From positions 1 through 32,646 of IMG/VR virus record IMGVR_UViG_3300033182_000964: a stretch of 32,646 bases of DNA; one strand, 5' to 3'. The position numbers were made by a program, and so were the translations under genes. Positions 1 to 7,417 of the stretch are shown one piece after another; the first letter of the stretch is position 1; every line of letters begins with the position of its first letter. This DNA comes from a virus. Under the pieces are notes generated by a model. It did not search any database. It was given only the letters and a program-made list of their open reading frames with translations, and was not told the DNA's origin.

Positions 1-3000
1 ATTATTGATCCTAACGGAGATGCAACATTCGAATTGGAAATAAATTCTGATTCTACTAATGAAGGTCCTGAGACATTCACTGTAACTCTAGATGATCATC
101 CTTCCGTTTCTGTTGATGTGACCATTAATGATACTTCAACAGCGACTCCAACTTACACTCTATCATCAAACTTAGATTCTGTTGAAGAAGGTTCAGTAGT
201 AACTTTAACTCTAAAAACGACACTTGTGGATGAAGGAACATCAGTTCCCTTCACAATCCACGGATCAAATATAACATTAGAAGATTTTATTGGATTACCT
301 AGTTTAGGTGCAGGTGCATTTATTATTGATTCTAATGGAGATGCAATATTCCAATTAGAAATAAATGCAGACTCAACAACAGAAGGTCCTGAGATATTTA
401 CTGTAACTCTAGATGATCATCCTGATATTTTTGTTGATGTTCTTATTATTAGTCAGACTTGGGATCTAACAGCATCCCCTTTACAGGTAACTGGAGATGA
501 TAGTATTGAACTTTCTTTATCTACATCTAATGTTGAAGATGGGTTTTATAGTTTTAATATAACAGGGTTGAGTCAGGGTGATATCGATGAATCAAATAGT
601 TCTGTTTTTTGGAACGGAAAAAAGTATGCTGGATCTTTTGATTTAGTTAATAATGCTTCATCACCTTTAACATTGAAGTTATTAAATAATAATCTTTCTA
701 ATGTTGTGATGACTGCAGAACTCGATAATAAACAAGATTCTGTAGATGTAAATATAAATAACGTTACAATATCCCCTTTCATACCACAATATGATCTTTC
801 AATAACCCCTGAAACTTTTAGTTATGGTGACACGGTAGAAGTTGAATTATTTACTAATCTTCCAGAAAATTCCATTGTTCCTTATACAATTACAGGGGAA
901 GTAGAATTAAGTGATTTTGATCCACCTTTATCAAGTAAAACAGGGCATAATTTCACGGTTGGTCCTTATGGCATAGCAAAAAAACAATATACTTTTACTG
1001 ACGGTGGAACATCTAACCCTAATTATGTAACAATCGGAGTATTTTCACATTCTTCCACAACATTCAGTCAAAATGACCAAGGTGAGATTTCTCTCTCTTC
1101 TAGTGAAACTTCTAGTGAAACTAGTAAAACTTTTGGAGTGATTCTAGATAATGTGACTCCTCTGGTCTATGATTATGCCATTTTAAAAATAAATGAAAAT
1201 CCTATTGCAGATACAGTAAAAATTCATTCTGGAATAGGAGGTACTGGAATCAAGGATGTAACACACGAAGGGTATGGATATAAATGGTCTGATATTACCT
1301 TGCGTCAATCTGGTCAATATTTTTGGAGAATAGGTCTTCCGCTTCATTATTTAAATCGTCGTGACGATGGAAGATTCACTTCTGATCCTTACGGATTACT
1401 ATCACCAGACAAGTTTGTTGATGTAAAAATTAACGGACAATCTGTTGATTTCAGCAAACTTTCTGGACATTTTGAAATTTCATCCCCTCAGGAAAATTTT
1501 GAGTTTGAGATTTATATCAGAAATGACCAATCAGACGGATACTATATAGATGAGACTGATGGCCAAGAATTCTCCCACTCCCATAAGGAATTGAGATTAA
1601 CAATAACTTATGTTCCTGATGGAAGTTACGATTTTGATGATATCAAAATTTTTCCTCAACCTAGGAATAAAATAAATAGTTACTCGCATTATGAGGGTCA
1701 TCGATCTGGCTACACTTGGAATTGGAATTATAATCCTTATGGGAATTTTGTGTCAGGAATTCAGAGGGGTAGTGGATACTATTATAACTACGCAGAAAAG
1801 AGAAATCGAATGGTTACTATGCCAGCATTGTCTCCAGAAGGAATTTTGACAAATGAAGTTTGGCAATCAGATTACAGATGGATTCAGTTCTGGTTATCTT
1901 CCAATGGCTCTCCACAGTACCACGAAGGGTTATACAATCCGTTGAATGTTCATACGATGCCGTACGGATTTCCTTATCCGACTAACTATTTTGATTTATT
2001 GAACGATCAATCGGATCGGGTGATAAGAGTGACTAACCCCGAGTACAATGGTGGATTTAATCCCACATACACGTTCATGTTGGAATACAATAGATTGAGT
2101 GAGATTGCTTTGAGAGGGGGAGATCCTAATGCAGAAAATTTAGAATTAGAATCAGGGAATCTGGAAGATGAAATATATTTCGAAATAACACAGTCGACTC
2201 TAGTTGATAATGATCATTATAGTTTTATAGACTTGAATAGTATTGAATATATTAAGACATGGAATAACTATTGGTTATTCGGTTCCGGAAGCGAATATAA
2301 AACCGACCTCAGTGAGTATAAATCGAACGACCCTCATTATTTTCCAATCCAATTAGATGCGAACGGTAATATCACAGGTTTCTTTGCAAAAAATCTATGG
2401 CGAAAACCGGACCCATCCTACCGCTGGTATAACGGTATAGGTAACGGATATGCAAAAAGTTATGTTCAAATAAAATTTAAAGATGAATATGTTCCTCTAT
2501 TATATGGAAAACAATTTAGATTTAGACTAAAACATCCTCATCCTCAAGCACAACTAGATTCTGAGGGTGCACCCCAAAAAACTCTGAATCATCCAGATTG
2601 GTACTGGAGAGATGTGGTAAATGCTACAGATGACAGAACTTTGCATCTCTCTGGCGGCCGATCTAATGTGAGCGGTTTTCATCAACATGATTTTATTTTC
2701 GATCATTTTTATGGCAGTGCTGGGTTCGTCACAGAAGCAAATGTTGATTGGGACTTGTTCCTTACTCCAACACACACTGATTTGGAAGAAGGTGATGGTT
2801 TTTATTTCACCGAAATAATGCTGACCGCTGAAGACGATTATCCAGTACTTCTTGGAAAGTATAAATTTCAAGTATTTGGAGAAGGTATAACTCCTGATGA
2901 TTTTCTCGGTTGGTCGACAATAGAGGATGAATATAATTATACCCGTTTTGATCACACAATGGAAGGGGTCATTACTGTAACGGCAAATAGTATTCCTTCG

Positions 3001-3501
3001 ATAATTATCGCAACCAGAGCAGACTTCAGAACAGAAAGTACTGAGCAGTTTTTTGTAAAATTAGTTGATTTCCCAAATGTTTCCACTGTGCAAACTATTA
3101 ATATAAATATTGATGATACGTCACAGTCTGGTCCTCTCACATTAACTGCACAATTTCCATCACCACCTATTGATGAAAATGGTCATACAAAAATACTTTT
3201 AAATTATGACTCCAAAAATCTTACTCAATATGATAGATTTGCTTTTAGAATAACTGGAGAAGGTATAACTCCTGATGATTTTGAATATTGGATGACGGAT
3301 GGAGGAATTGGAGAACAGTCATTTGGACCTAGTCTTGAAGGATTCCTCGAAGTTAATAGTTTTGGATACGGTTTAGTTGAAATTAAAATGCGTGAAGATT
3401 CAAAAACAGAACAAACAGAGTTATTTACTGTAGAATTGATCGATTATCCAGAAGTCACTGTCCAAGTGACTGTCAATGATACTTCTCAAGGTACTCCATA
3501 A
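1..3501 (+). CDS. Large repeat-containing structural/adhesin protein (5' end outside window)
   Basis: The frame is open from base 1, so the gene starts upstream and only the last 1166 codons are here. The protein is built from immunoglobulin-like beta units resembling Calx-beta repeats. Each unit ends in a pattern like EGPExFTVTLDDHP, then a VDVTINDTS-type strand. Clear units lie at about 1-135, 150-456, 2740-3125 and 3140-3490; the phrase GEGITPDDF occurs in the last two. The middle (about 1150-2700) is Trp/Tyr/Gly rich and non-repetitive. There is no catalytic motif. Such modular proteins in marine T4-like phages are usually virion surface fibres or decoration proteins, so a role in host attachment is an inference. 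It sits upstream of neck gene 13. The function call is moderate; that it is coding is near certain. Confidence 0.75.
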   Translation: MIDPNGDATFELEINSDSTNEGPETFTVTLDDHPSVSVDVTINDTSTATPTYTLSSNLDSVEEGSVVTLTLKTTLVDEGTSVPFTIHGSNITLEDFIGLPSLGAGAFIIDSNGDAIFQLEINADSTTEGPEIFTVTLDDHPDIFVDVLIISQTWDLTASPLQVTGDDSIELSLSTSNVEDGFYSFNITGLSQGDIDESNSSVFWNGKKYAGSFDLVNNASSPLTLKLLNNNLSNVVMTAELDNKQDSVDVNINNVTISPFIPQYDLSITPETFSYGDTVEVELFTNLPENSIVPYTITGEVELSDFDPPLSSKTGHNFTVGPYGIAKKQYTFTDGGTSNPNYVTIGVFSHSSTTFSQNDQGEISLSSSETSSETSKTFGVILDNVTPLVYDYAILKINENPIADTVKIHSGIGGTGIKDVTHEGYGYKWSDITLRQSGQYFWRIGLPLHYLNRRDDGRFTSDPYGLLSPDKFVDVKINGQSVDFSKLSGHFEISSPQENFEFEIYIRNDQSDGYYIDETDGQEFSHSHKELRLTITYVPDGSYDFDDIKIFPQPRNKINSYSHYEGHRSGYTWNWNYNPYGNFVSGIQRGSGYYYNYAEKRNRMVTMPALSPEGILTNEVWQSDYRWIQFWLSSNGSPQYHEGLYNPLNVHTMPYGFPYPTNYFDLLNDQSDRVIRVTNPEYNGGFNPTYTFMLEYNRLSEIALRGGDPNAENLELESGNLEDEIYFEITQSTLVDNDHYSFIDLNSIEYIKTWNNYWLFGSGSEYKTDLSEYKSNDPHYFPIQLDANGNITGFFAKNLWRKPDPSYRWYNGIGNGYAKSYVQIKFKDEYVPLLYGKQFRFRLKHPHPQAQLDSEGAPQKTLNHPDWYWRDVVNATDDRTLHLSGGRSNVSGFHQHDFIFDHFYGSAGFVTEANVDWDLFLTPTHTDLEEGDGFYFTEIMLTAEDDYPVLLGKYKFQVFGEGITPDDFLGWSTIEDEYNYTRFDHTMEGVITVTANSIPSIIIATRADFRTESTEQFFVKLVDFPNVSTVQTININIDDTSQSGPLTLTAQFPSPPIDENGHTKILLNYDSKNLTQYDRFAFRITGEGITPDDFEYWMTDGGIGEQSFGPSLEGFLEVNSFGYGLVEIKMREDSKTEQTELFTVELIDYPEVTVQVTVNDTSQGTP
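61..102 (+). repeat. Nucleotide repeat within adhesin gene, copy 1
   Basis: This 42-base stretch encodes the EGPETFTVTLDDHP segment. It is nearly identical at DNA level to 382-423, with only a few differences in the middle. Such DNA-level identity, beyond the protein pattern, points to a recent duplication or gene conversion of the repeat unit. Confidence 0.8.
382..423 (+). repeat. Nucleotide repeat within adhesin gene, copy 2
   Basis: This is the second copy of the 61-102 segment, encoding EGPEIFTVTLDDHP in the next beta unit. Confidence 0.8.
2878..2904 (+). repeat. 27-bp exact repeat in adhesin gene, copy 1
   Basis: This stretch is identical to 3256-3282 and encodes GEGITPDDF in the penultimate beta unit. 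Confidence 0.85.
3256..3282 (+). repeat. 27-bp exact repeat in adhesin gene, copy 2
   Basis: This is the second copy of 2878-2904, in the last beta unit. Confidence 0.85.
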
Positions 3502-3508
3502 TACATTT

Positions 3509-3516
3509 TATAAATA
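3509..3516 (+). promoter_or_regulatory. T4-type late promoter TATAAATA
   Basis: An exact match to the T4 late promoter box lies 8 bp after the stop of the adhesin gene and upstream of gene 13. By T4 spacing, transcription would start near 3522. The 3517-3751 leader holds no long gene (see the small ORF at 3643). Confidence 0.6.
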
Positions 3517-3642
3517 CCATTAGTAAGATGAAACGCAACCGTTTGAGGAAAATTCTGATTGGTTTATGCAAAGTCTTATATACTGTGAAGACGACAGAAT
3601 ATTTTGGATAACAGGTACGGATCACCTTACAGGAACGACAAA

Positions 3643-3759
3643 ATGAATATGAACTGCATAACATATTTTACAAATCGTTCGGGGTGTGCAGACCTAAAGC
3701 GGAAGACCTATGTTTTCGCCCACAGGAAACTTTGGTTTAATGGAGTATTAAATGCCTAA
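3643..3759 (+). CDS. Possible 38-aa small protein before gp13
   Basis: This short ORF begins MNMNCITYF and contains KRKTYVFAHRKLWF. It has a plausible ribosome binding site (AGGA at 3631-3634, 8 nt before ATG). Its ATG overlaps, as ATGA, the stop of an even shorter ORF (3566-3646, MQSLIYCEDDRIFW...). It runs 8 bases into the start of gene 13 in another frame. I do not recognise it. Two other frames of the same region also stay open for 27-43 codons, so this could instead be a decayed gene or a structured leader RNA. Confidence 0.3.
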   Translation: MNMNCITYFTNRSGCADLKRKTYVFAHRKLWFNGVLNA

Positions 3760-4513
3760 TCCTAATAGTAGAAATGAATTAAAAGAATATTGTTTAAGAA
3801 AACTTGGTCAACCAGTGATTGAAATAAACGTCGCTGATGAGCAGGTTGAAGATAGGATTGATGATGCTCTCAAAATGTACCATGATTTTCACTATGACGG
3901 TATAGAGAAAACTATTATAAAGTATGAAATTACTTCAGATGATAAAGACTCCAGTGGTGAATGGAAAGGATATATTCCTCTGAGTGATAATGTCATATCA
4001 ATAGAAAATGTATTAGATTTAAGTACAGATGGTTCTAGTGATATACTATTTGATGCAGAATATCACTTAGCTTGGGATGCCGTATACTCATTCAATGGTG
4101 TGAGTAGTAAATTTCAATACTACCATATGTCACAACAAAATGTAACACATATCAATCAAATGATATCTGGTAAAAAACTTTTAAGATACAGAAGACATAC
4201 GGATAAACTTCATATTGATATGGATTGGGATGATGTTTCAGTTGGAAACTTTATCATAATAGAAGCTTATCAAATAGTTGACCCCACAATATACAATCAA
4301 GTTTGGGGTGATAGATGGTTGAGAGAATATACTACTGAATTGATAAGAGAGCAATGGGGACACAATCTCAGTAAATATACTGGTGTTCAGATGCCCGGAG
4401 GTGTGACTTTTAACGGTAGTGATATACTATCGGAAGCACAAACTAGATTAAGAGAACTTGAAACAGAATTGAGAGAAACTTACGAAGAACCTCCAAAATT
4501 TTATATGGGATAA
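3752..4513 (+). CDS. 13: gp13-like neck protein
   Basis: This 253-aa protein begins with NSRNELKEYCLRKLGQP followed by an acidic helix EDRIDDALKMYHDFHYDG. That is the signature of the gp13 neck (head completion) proteins of marine T4-like phages. In T4, gp13 and gp14 form the collar ring that seals the DNA-filled head and joins it to the tail. The ATG is preceded by GGAG (3742-3745) at 6-nt spacing. The protein is close to the length of marine gp13 homologues. Genes 14 to 20, which separate 13 from the prohead core genes in T4, are not here: the next gene is already the prohead core cluster. The family call rests on sequence pattern recognition. Confidence 0.8.
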   Translation: MPNPNSRNELKEYCLRKLGQPVIEINVADEQVEDRIDDALKMYHDFHYDGIEKTIIKYEITSDDKDSSGEWKGYIPLSDNVISIENVLDLSTDGSSDILFDAEYHLAWDAVYSFNGVSSKFQYYHMSQQNVTHINQMISGKKLLRYRRHTDKLHIDMDWDDVSVGNFIIIEAYQIVDPTIYNQVWGDRWLREYTTELIREQWGHNLSKYTGVQMPGGVTFNGSDILSEAQTRLRELETELRETYEEPPKFYMG

Positions 4514-4520
4514 AAAATAT

Positions 4521-4528
4521 TATAAATA
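4521..4528 (+). promoter_or_regulatory. T4-type late promoter TATAAATA
   Basis: This exact late-promoter box lies 42 bp before the ATG at 4563. It would start a transcript near 4534 for the prohead core and protease operon (4563-6099). Confidence 0.75.
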
Positions 4529-4562
4529 CTACATAATACATTATGATTTATTGGGAGAAAAA

Positions 4563-4739
4563 ATGAACACTAATGACCTTATAGATAATATCTCAAAAGG
4601 GAATCTTTCGAAAGCAAAAGAAATGATTCAAGGTATTTTAGATAAGAAAGCAGTTGACTCTTTAGAACTTCAAAAAATGAACTTAGCAAATGACCTTTTT
4701 TCCGATGAAAGTGAAATCAATGATGGAGAAAATCAATGA
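4563..4739 (+). CDS. Small prohead core protein (gp67-like by position)
   Basis: This 58-aa, charged, helical protein begins MNTNDLIDNISKGNLSKAKE. The start at 4563 is preferred over the in-frame TTG at 4551 because GGGAG (4553-4557) sits just before it. Similar short proteins with the pattern DLIDNI...G...A.E stand just before gene 21 in marine T4-like phages, and T4 has gene 67 in this slot. In T4, gp67 is part of the prohead core on which the capsid shell assembles and is cleaved by gp21. Its stop overlaps the next ATG (ATGA at 4736), suggesting coupled translation. The role is inferred from position and size. Confidence 0.6.
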   Translation: MNTNDLIDNISKGNLSKAKEMIQGILDKKAVDSLELQKMNLANDLFSDESEINDGENQ

Positions 4740-5443
4740 AAACTTTAAAAGATATTAAGAAAAAAGATGAATTAAATGAAAATGTTGAAGTTGTCGGCAG
4801 TAAAAGCTTTTCTTCACTCAGAGAAAGTTCTTCTCAAGAAGGTGAAGTTGTAGTATCTAAACGTTCCAAAAAGAAAAAGAAAAAAATCGAAGAGACTGTA
4901 GTCACCCAAAAAGTGGAAGCAGTTGAAGAATCTGAACTACAAGAAACATTTGATCTTGGAGATAAAGTAAAAAGAAAAGACGGATCCGAAGAAGGTGAAG
5001 TTGTTCAGAGAAAAATCGAAGATAAATCCGTTGGTGGAAGATATAAACTGAAATTGAAGAACGGTTCAAGGTCTAAATGGATTAATGGTAATGCTCTTGA
5101 ATTAGTAGAGGGTGTAGAAGAGACTGAAACTGTTGAAACAACCACTGAAGATGTCGCAACAGAAAAGGTTGCGGAAAAGACTGAAACACCTATGACAGAT
5201 ATTTACTCTGCTATTGTTGAATCTGTAGAGAAGAATAGAGAAAAAAGAATCTATTTTGAGAATGATGATAGCACTTTCGTTATTGATCCAAGTGTTTCTA
5301 AAATTATAAAAGCAGTTTACGAGGGATTGAATAAAGACAACCGAAAGTTGATGAGAGATAAGTTAAATGAAAATCTTTCTTCTTTCTGTAAGGTTGCTTA
5401 TTTTTCAATGTGTAAACTAGGAAAGATAGACGAGGAAATCTAA
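4736..5443 (+). CDS. Prohead core-like protein upstream of protease (gp68 position)
   Basis: This 235-aa protein is very rich in Lys and Glu. It has a poly-lysine patch (SKRSKKKKKK), a central segment around residues 75-125 that looks like a small beta domain (GDKVKRKDGSEEGEVV...NGSRSKWINGNALELV), an acidic low-complexity linker, and a helical C-terminal domain (about 155-235). It lies in the slot of T4 gene 68 between the gp67-like gene and gene 21. It overlaps gene 21 by one base (TAATG). The charge and position suit a scaffold-associated core protein. It is longer than T4 gp68 (141 aa), and I do not recognise a closer match, so the role is inferred. Confidence 0.55.
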   Translation: MKTLKDIKKKDELNENVEVVGSKSFSSLRESSSQEGEVVVSKRSKKKKKKIEETVVTQKVEAVEESELQETFDLGDKVKRKDGSEEGEVVQRKIEDKSVGGRYKLKLKNGSRSKWINGNALELVEGVEETETVETTTEDVATEKVAEKTETPMTDIYSAIVESVEKNREKRIYFENDDSTFVIDPSVSKIIKAVYEGLNKDNRKLMRDKLNENLSSFCKVAYFSMCKLGKIDEEI

Positions 5444-6099
5444 TGAAACTGATTAAGGAATTAATACAAGAGGAAAATTTAAAATTCATCACTGAATCTA
5501 ATGAAGGTGGAGAAAAGAAGTTCTATATTGAGGGTGTTTTCATGCAAGCTGACATAAAGAACAAAAATGGTCGAGTGTATGATTCCAATATGCTATCTGA
5601 AAAAGTTGAAGAATATAACAAAAATTTTATAGAAAAAAATAGAGCTTATGGTGAACTAGGACATCCATCAAACCCTTCAATTAATTTGGAAAGGGTTTCT
5701 CATAGAATCATCTCACTTAAGAGAGATGGTGCTAACTTTATAGGTAAAGCACAGATATCTAGCACACCATATGGTAATATTGTTAAGGGTCTTTTAGAAG
5801 ATGGAGGAAAACTTGGTGTTTCTTCAAGAGGTCTAGGATCTTTAATGAAAGATAAATCAGGAGTTCTTAAAGTGCAAAATGACTTTATGATTGTGACTCC
5901 TGCTGATATCGTTGCTGACCCTTCTGCCCCTGATGCTTTTGTTGAAGGTATCATGGAAGGTAAAGAATGGGTATGGGATAACGGAATCATTCGTGAAAAA
6001 ACAGTAGAGGATTATAAACAAGTTGTTGAGAAGACTCCATCAAAAGATTTATCATTAGTAAAATTAAAACTTTTTGAGGATTTTCTTTCAAAACTCTAA
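5443..6099 (+). CDS. 21: gp21 prohead maturation protease
   Basis: This 218-aa protein closely matches the T4 gp21 family of serine proteases (T4 gp21 is 212 aa). GELGHPS places the catalytic His at residue 74. GVSSRG gives the Ser at 127/128. DIVADPSAPDAF around 155-166 contains the likely third member and a conserved family stretch. In T4 this enzyme sits inside the prohead, cuts scaffold gp22 and core proteins to peptides, and trims gp23 before packaging. The ATG overlaps the stop of the upstream gene (TAATG). A late promoter follows before gene 22. Confidence 0.92.
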   Translation: MKLIKELIQEENLKFITESNEGGEKKFYIEGVFMQADIKNKNGRVYDSNMLSEKVEEYNKNFIEKNRAYGELGHPSNPSINLERVSHRIISLKRDGANFIGKAQISSTPYGNIVKGLLEDGGKLGVSSRGLGSLMKDKSGVLKVQNDFMIVTPADIVADPSAPDAFVEGIMEGKEWVWDNGIIREKTVEDYKQVVEKTPSKDLSLVKLKLFEDFLSKL

Positions 6100-6110
6100 A
6101 TATTATTTTT

Positions 6111-6118
6111 TATAAATA
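6111..6118 (+). promoter_or_regulatory. T4-type late promoter TATAAATA
   Basis: This exact box lies between gene 21 and gene 22, with the ATG of gene 22 29 bp further on. It gives the scaffold gene its own late start. Confidence 0.75.
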
Positions 6119-6146
6119 ACTTTATAAACTATTTTAGGAGAAAAAA

Positions 6147-7328
6147 ATGGATAATGAAACTTTGAATACAGAAGAAAGTTTAGAAGTAACCGAAGCTTCA
6201 ATTGAAGAAGTTGGAGAGGTTGTTGAAGCAACCACAGAAGAAGAGGAAACTCTTGAATTTGATTCCGAAATTTCCGAGTCTGGTCACGATTCCAAAGAAG
6301 AGGAAGAAGAGGAAGAAGATGAGGATGAAGAGGAAGATTCTGTTGAAGAAAGTATCAATTTAGAATCTGCCATGAAAGATATGCCTAACACTAAATCTGG
6401 AATGGTTCAAAGTATCAATAATCTCCTCTCCCAAATGAAAAAAGATGAACTAAAATTTAAGATTAGTCATATTATGGAAGTTCTTATTGCAACTGAAAAA
6501 GAACTTGTAGAGAAAGAAAGTGGTCTAAATCTTTCCGCATTAGATTTATCTGAAAATGTTGAGGAACTATTCGAAGCAGAAGATTTGTCTGACAATTTCA
6601 AAAAGAAAGCAACTCTAGTTTTCGAAACTGCTGTTGCTAAAAGAGTTGATGAAGTTCAACAAAATATGGAAGAAAATTTCAGACAAGATATGGAAGAGCA
6701 AGTTGCTGCTTATAAAGAAAGATTGGCAGAAGCTACCGACAAACTTTTGAATGTTTCTATTCAAGATTGGCAAGAAGATAATAAACTTGCTATTCACACT
6801 GGTCTTAAATCAGAAATCACAGAACATTTTATTGAAGGAATGAAAACTCTTTTCAAGGAGCATTATATTGATATTCCAGAAGATAAAGAAAAAGTTTACG
6901 AAGCGTCTCAAAAGAAGTTGGAAGAAACGAATGCTAAATTAAACGAAGAAATTCAGAACAATTTAGATTTGAGGGGGACTATCGATAGTCTTACTTCCCA
7001 AATCTTGTTCTTGGAAAACACACAAAATTTAACAGATTCGGAAAGAGAAAAAGTCAAAGCTCTTTGTGAAAAAGTTAATTTCGAGAATGAAGAACAATAT
7101 GTTGAGCATATCAATTTGGTGAAAGAATGCTATTTGGGTAATGATAGTGAAGATGTTGAGGTTGAAAATAACACAACTTTAGATGAATCTACTGAAGAAT
7201 ATATCACAGAAGACGTTATTCTAGAGAGTGTTGAAGGTGATGTTCAACTAGCATCTGAGGTCGTAGTACCTACTAAAAGTAAAATTGATAAATACGCAGA
7301 TTTCCTTTCGGGGAGATGTAAATATTAA
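6147..7328 (+). CDS. 22: gp22 prohead scaffold protein
   Basis: This 393-aa protein is acidic and mostly alpha-helical, with a glutamate-rich stretch near residues 50-70 and long predicted coiled segments (about 125-310). Its place between the gp21 protease and the gp23 capsid gene is that of T4 gene 22. In T4 the product is the main internal scaffold that is degraded by gp21 during head maturation. A strong GGAG lies before the ATG. The N-terminal run of E/D residues is longer than in T4 gp22 (269 aa), so the protein is enlarged. Sequence similarity alone is weak, as usual for scaffolds; the call leans on context. Confidence 0.85.
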   Translation: MDNETLNTEESLEVTEASIEEVGEVVEATTEEEETLEFDSEISESGHDSKEEEEEEEDEDEEEDSVEESINLESAMKDMPNTKSGMVQSINNLLSQMKKDELKFKISHIMEVLIATEKELVEKESGLNLSALDLSENVEELFEAEDLSDNFKKKATLVFETAVAKRVDEVQQNMEENFRQDMEEQVAAYKERLAEATDKLLNVSIQDWQEDNKLAIHTGLKSEITEHFIEGMKTLFKEHYIDIPEDKEKVYEASQKKLEETNAKLNEEIQNNLDLRGTIDSLTSQILFLENTQNLTDSEREKVKALCEKVNFENEEQYVEHINLVKECYLGNDSEDVEVENNTTLDESTEEYITEDVILESVEGDVQLASEVVVPTKSKIDKYADFLSGRCKY

Positions 7329-7332
7329 AATT

Positions 7333-7340
7333 TATAAATA
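7333..7340 (+). promoter_or_regulatory. T4-type late promoter TATAAATA for capsid gene
   Basis: This exact late box is followed by a leader of about 70 nt before gene 23, the longest late leader in this window apart from the one before gene 13. Confidence 0.75.
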
Positions 7341-7377
7341 ACTATAAATTAAAATTATAATTGTAACTGTTATTATG

Positions 7378-7396
7378 TTAGATTCTGACAATCTAA
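7378..7396 (+). other. Stem-loop in gene 23 leader
   Basis: TTAGATT and AATCTAA form a perfect 7-bp stem around the loop CTGAC. The stem-loop lies about 32 nt after the expected late transcript start and ends 21 nt before the ATG, upstream of the ribosome binding site (AAGGAG). It could stabilise the very abundant capsid mRNA; that role is an inference. Confidence 0.5.
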
Positions 7397-7417
7397 ATGT
7401 AAAAAGGAGAAAATAAA

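Noticed and set aside
753-760. TATAAATA inside the adhesin gene (also at 3102-3109)
   Set aside because: Both lie within coding sequence with no gene start just downstream; such matches are expected by chance in AT-rich DNA.
3665-3735. Possible glutamine-type riboswitch or tRNA in the gene 13 leader
   Set aside because: Some short matches (CGTTC, GCGGAAG) caught the eye, but the needed paired stems and cloverleaf could not be formed.
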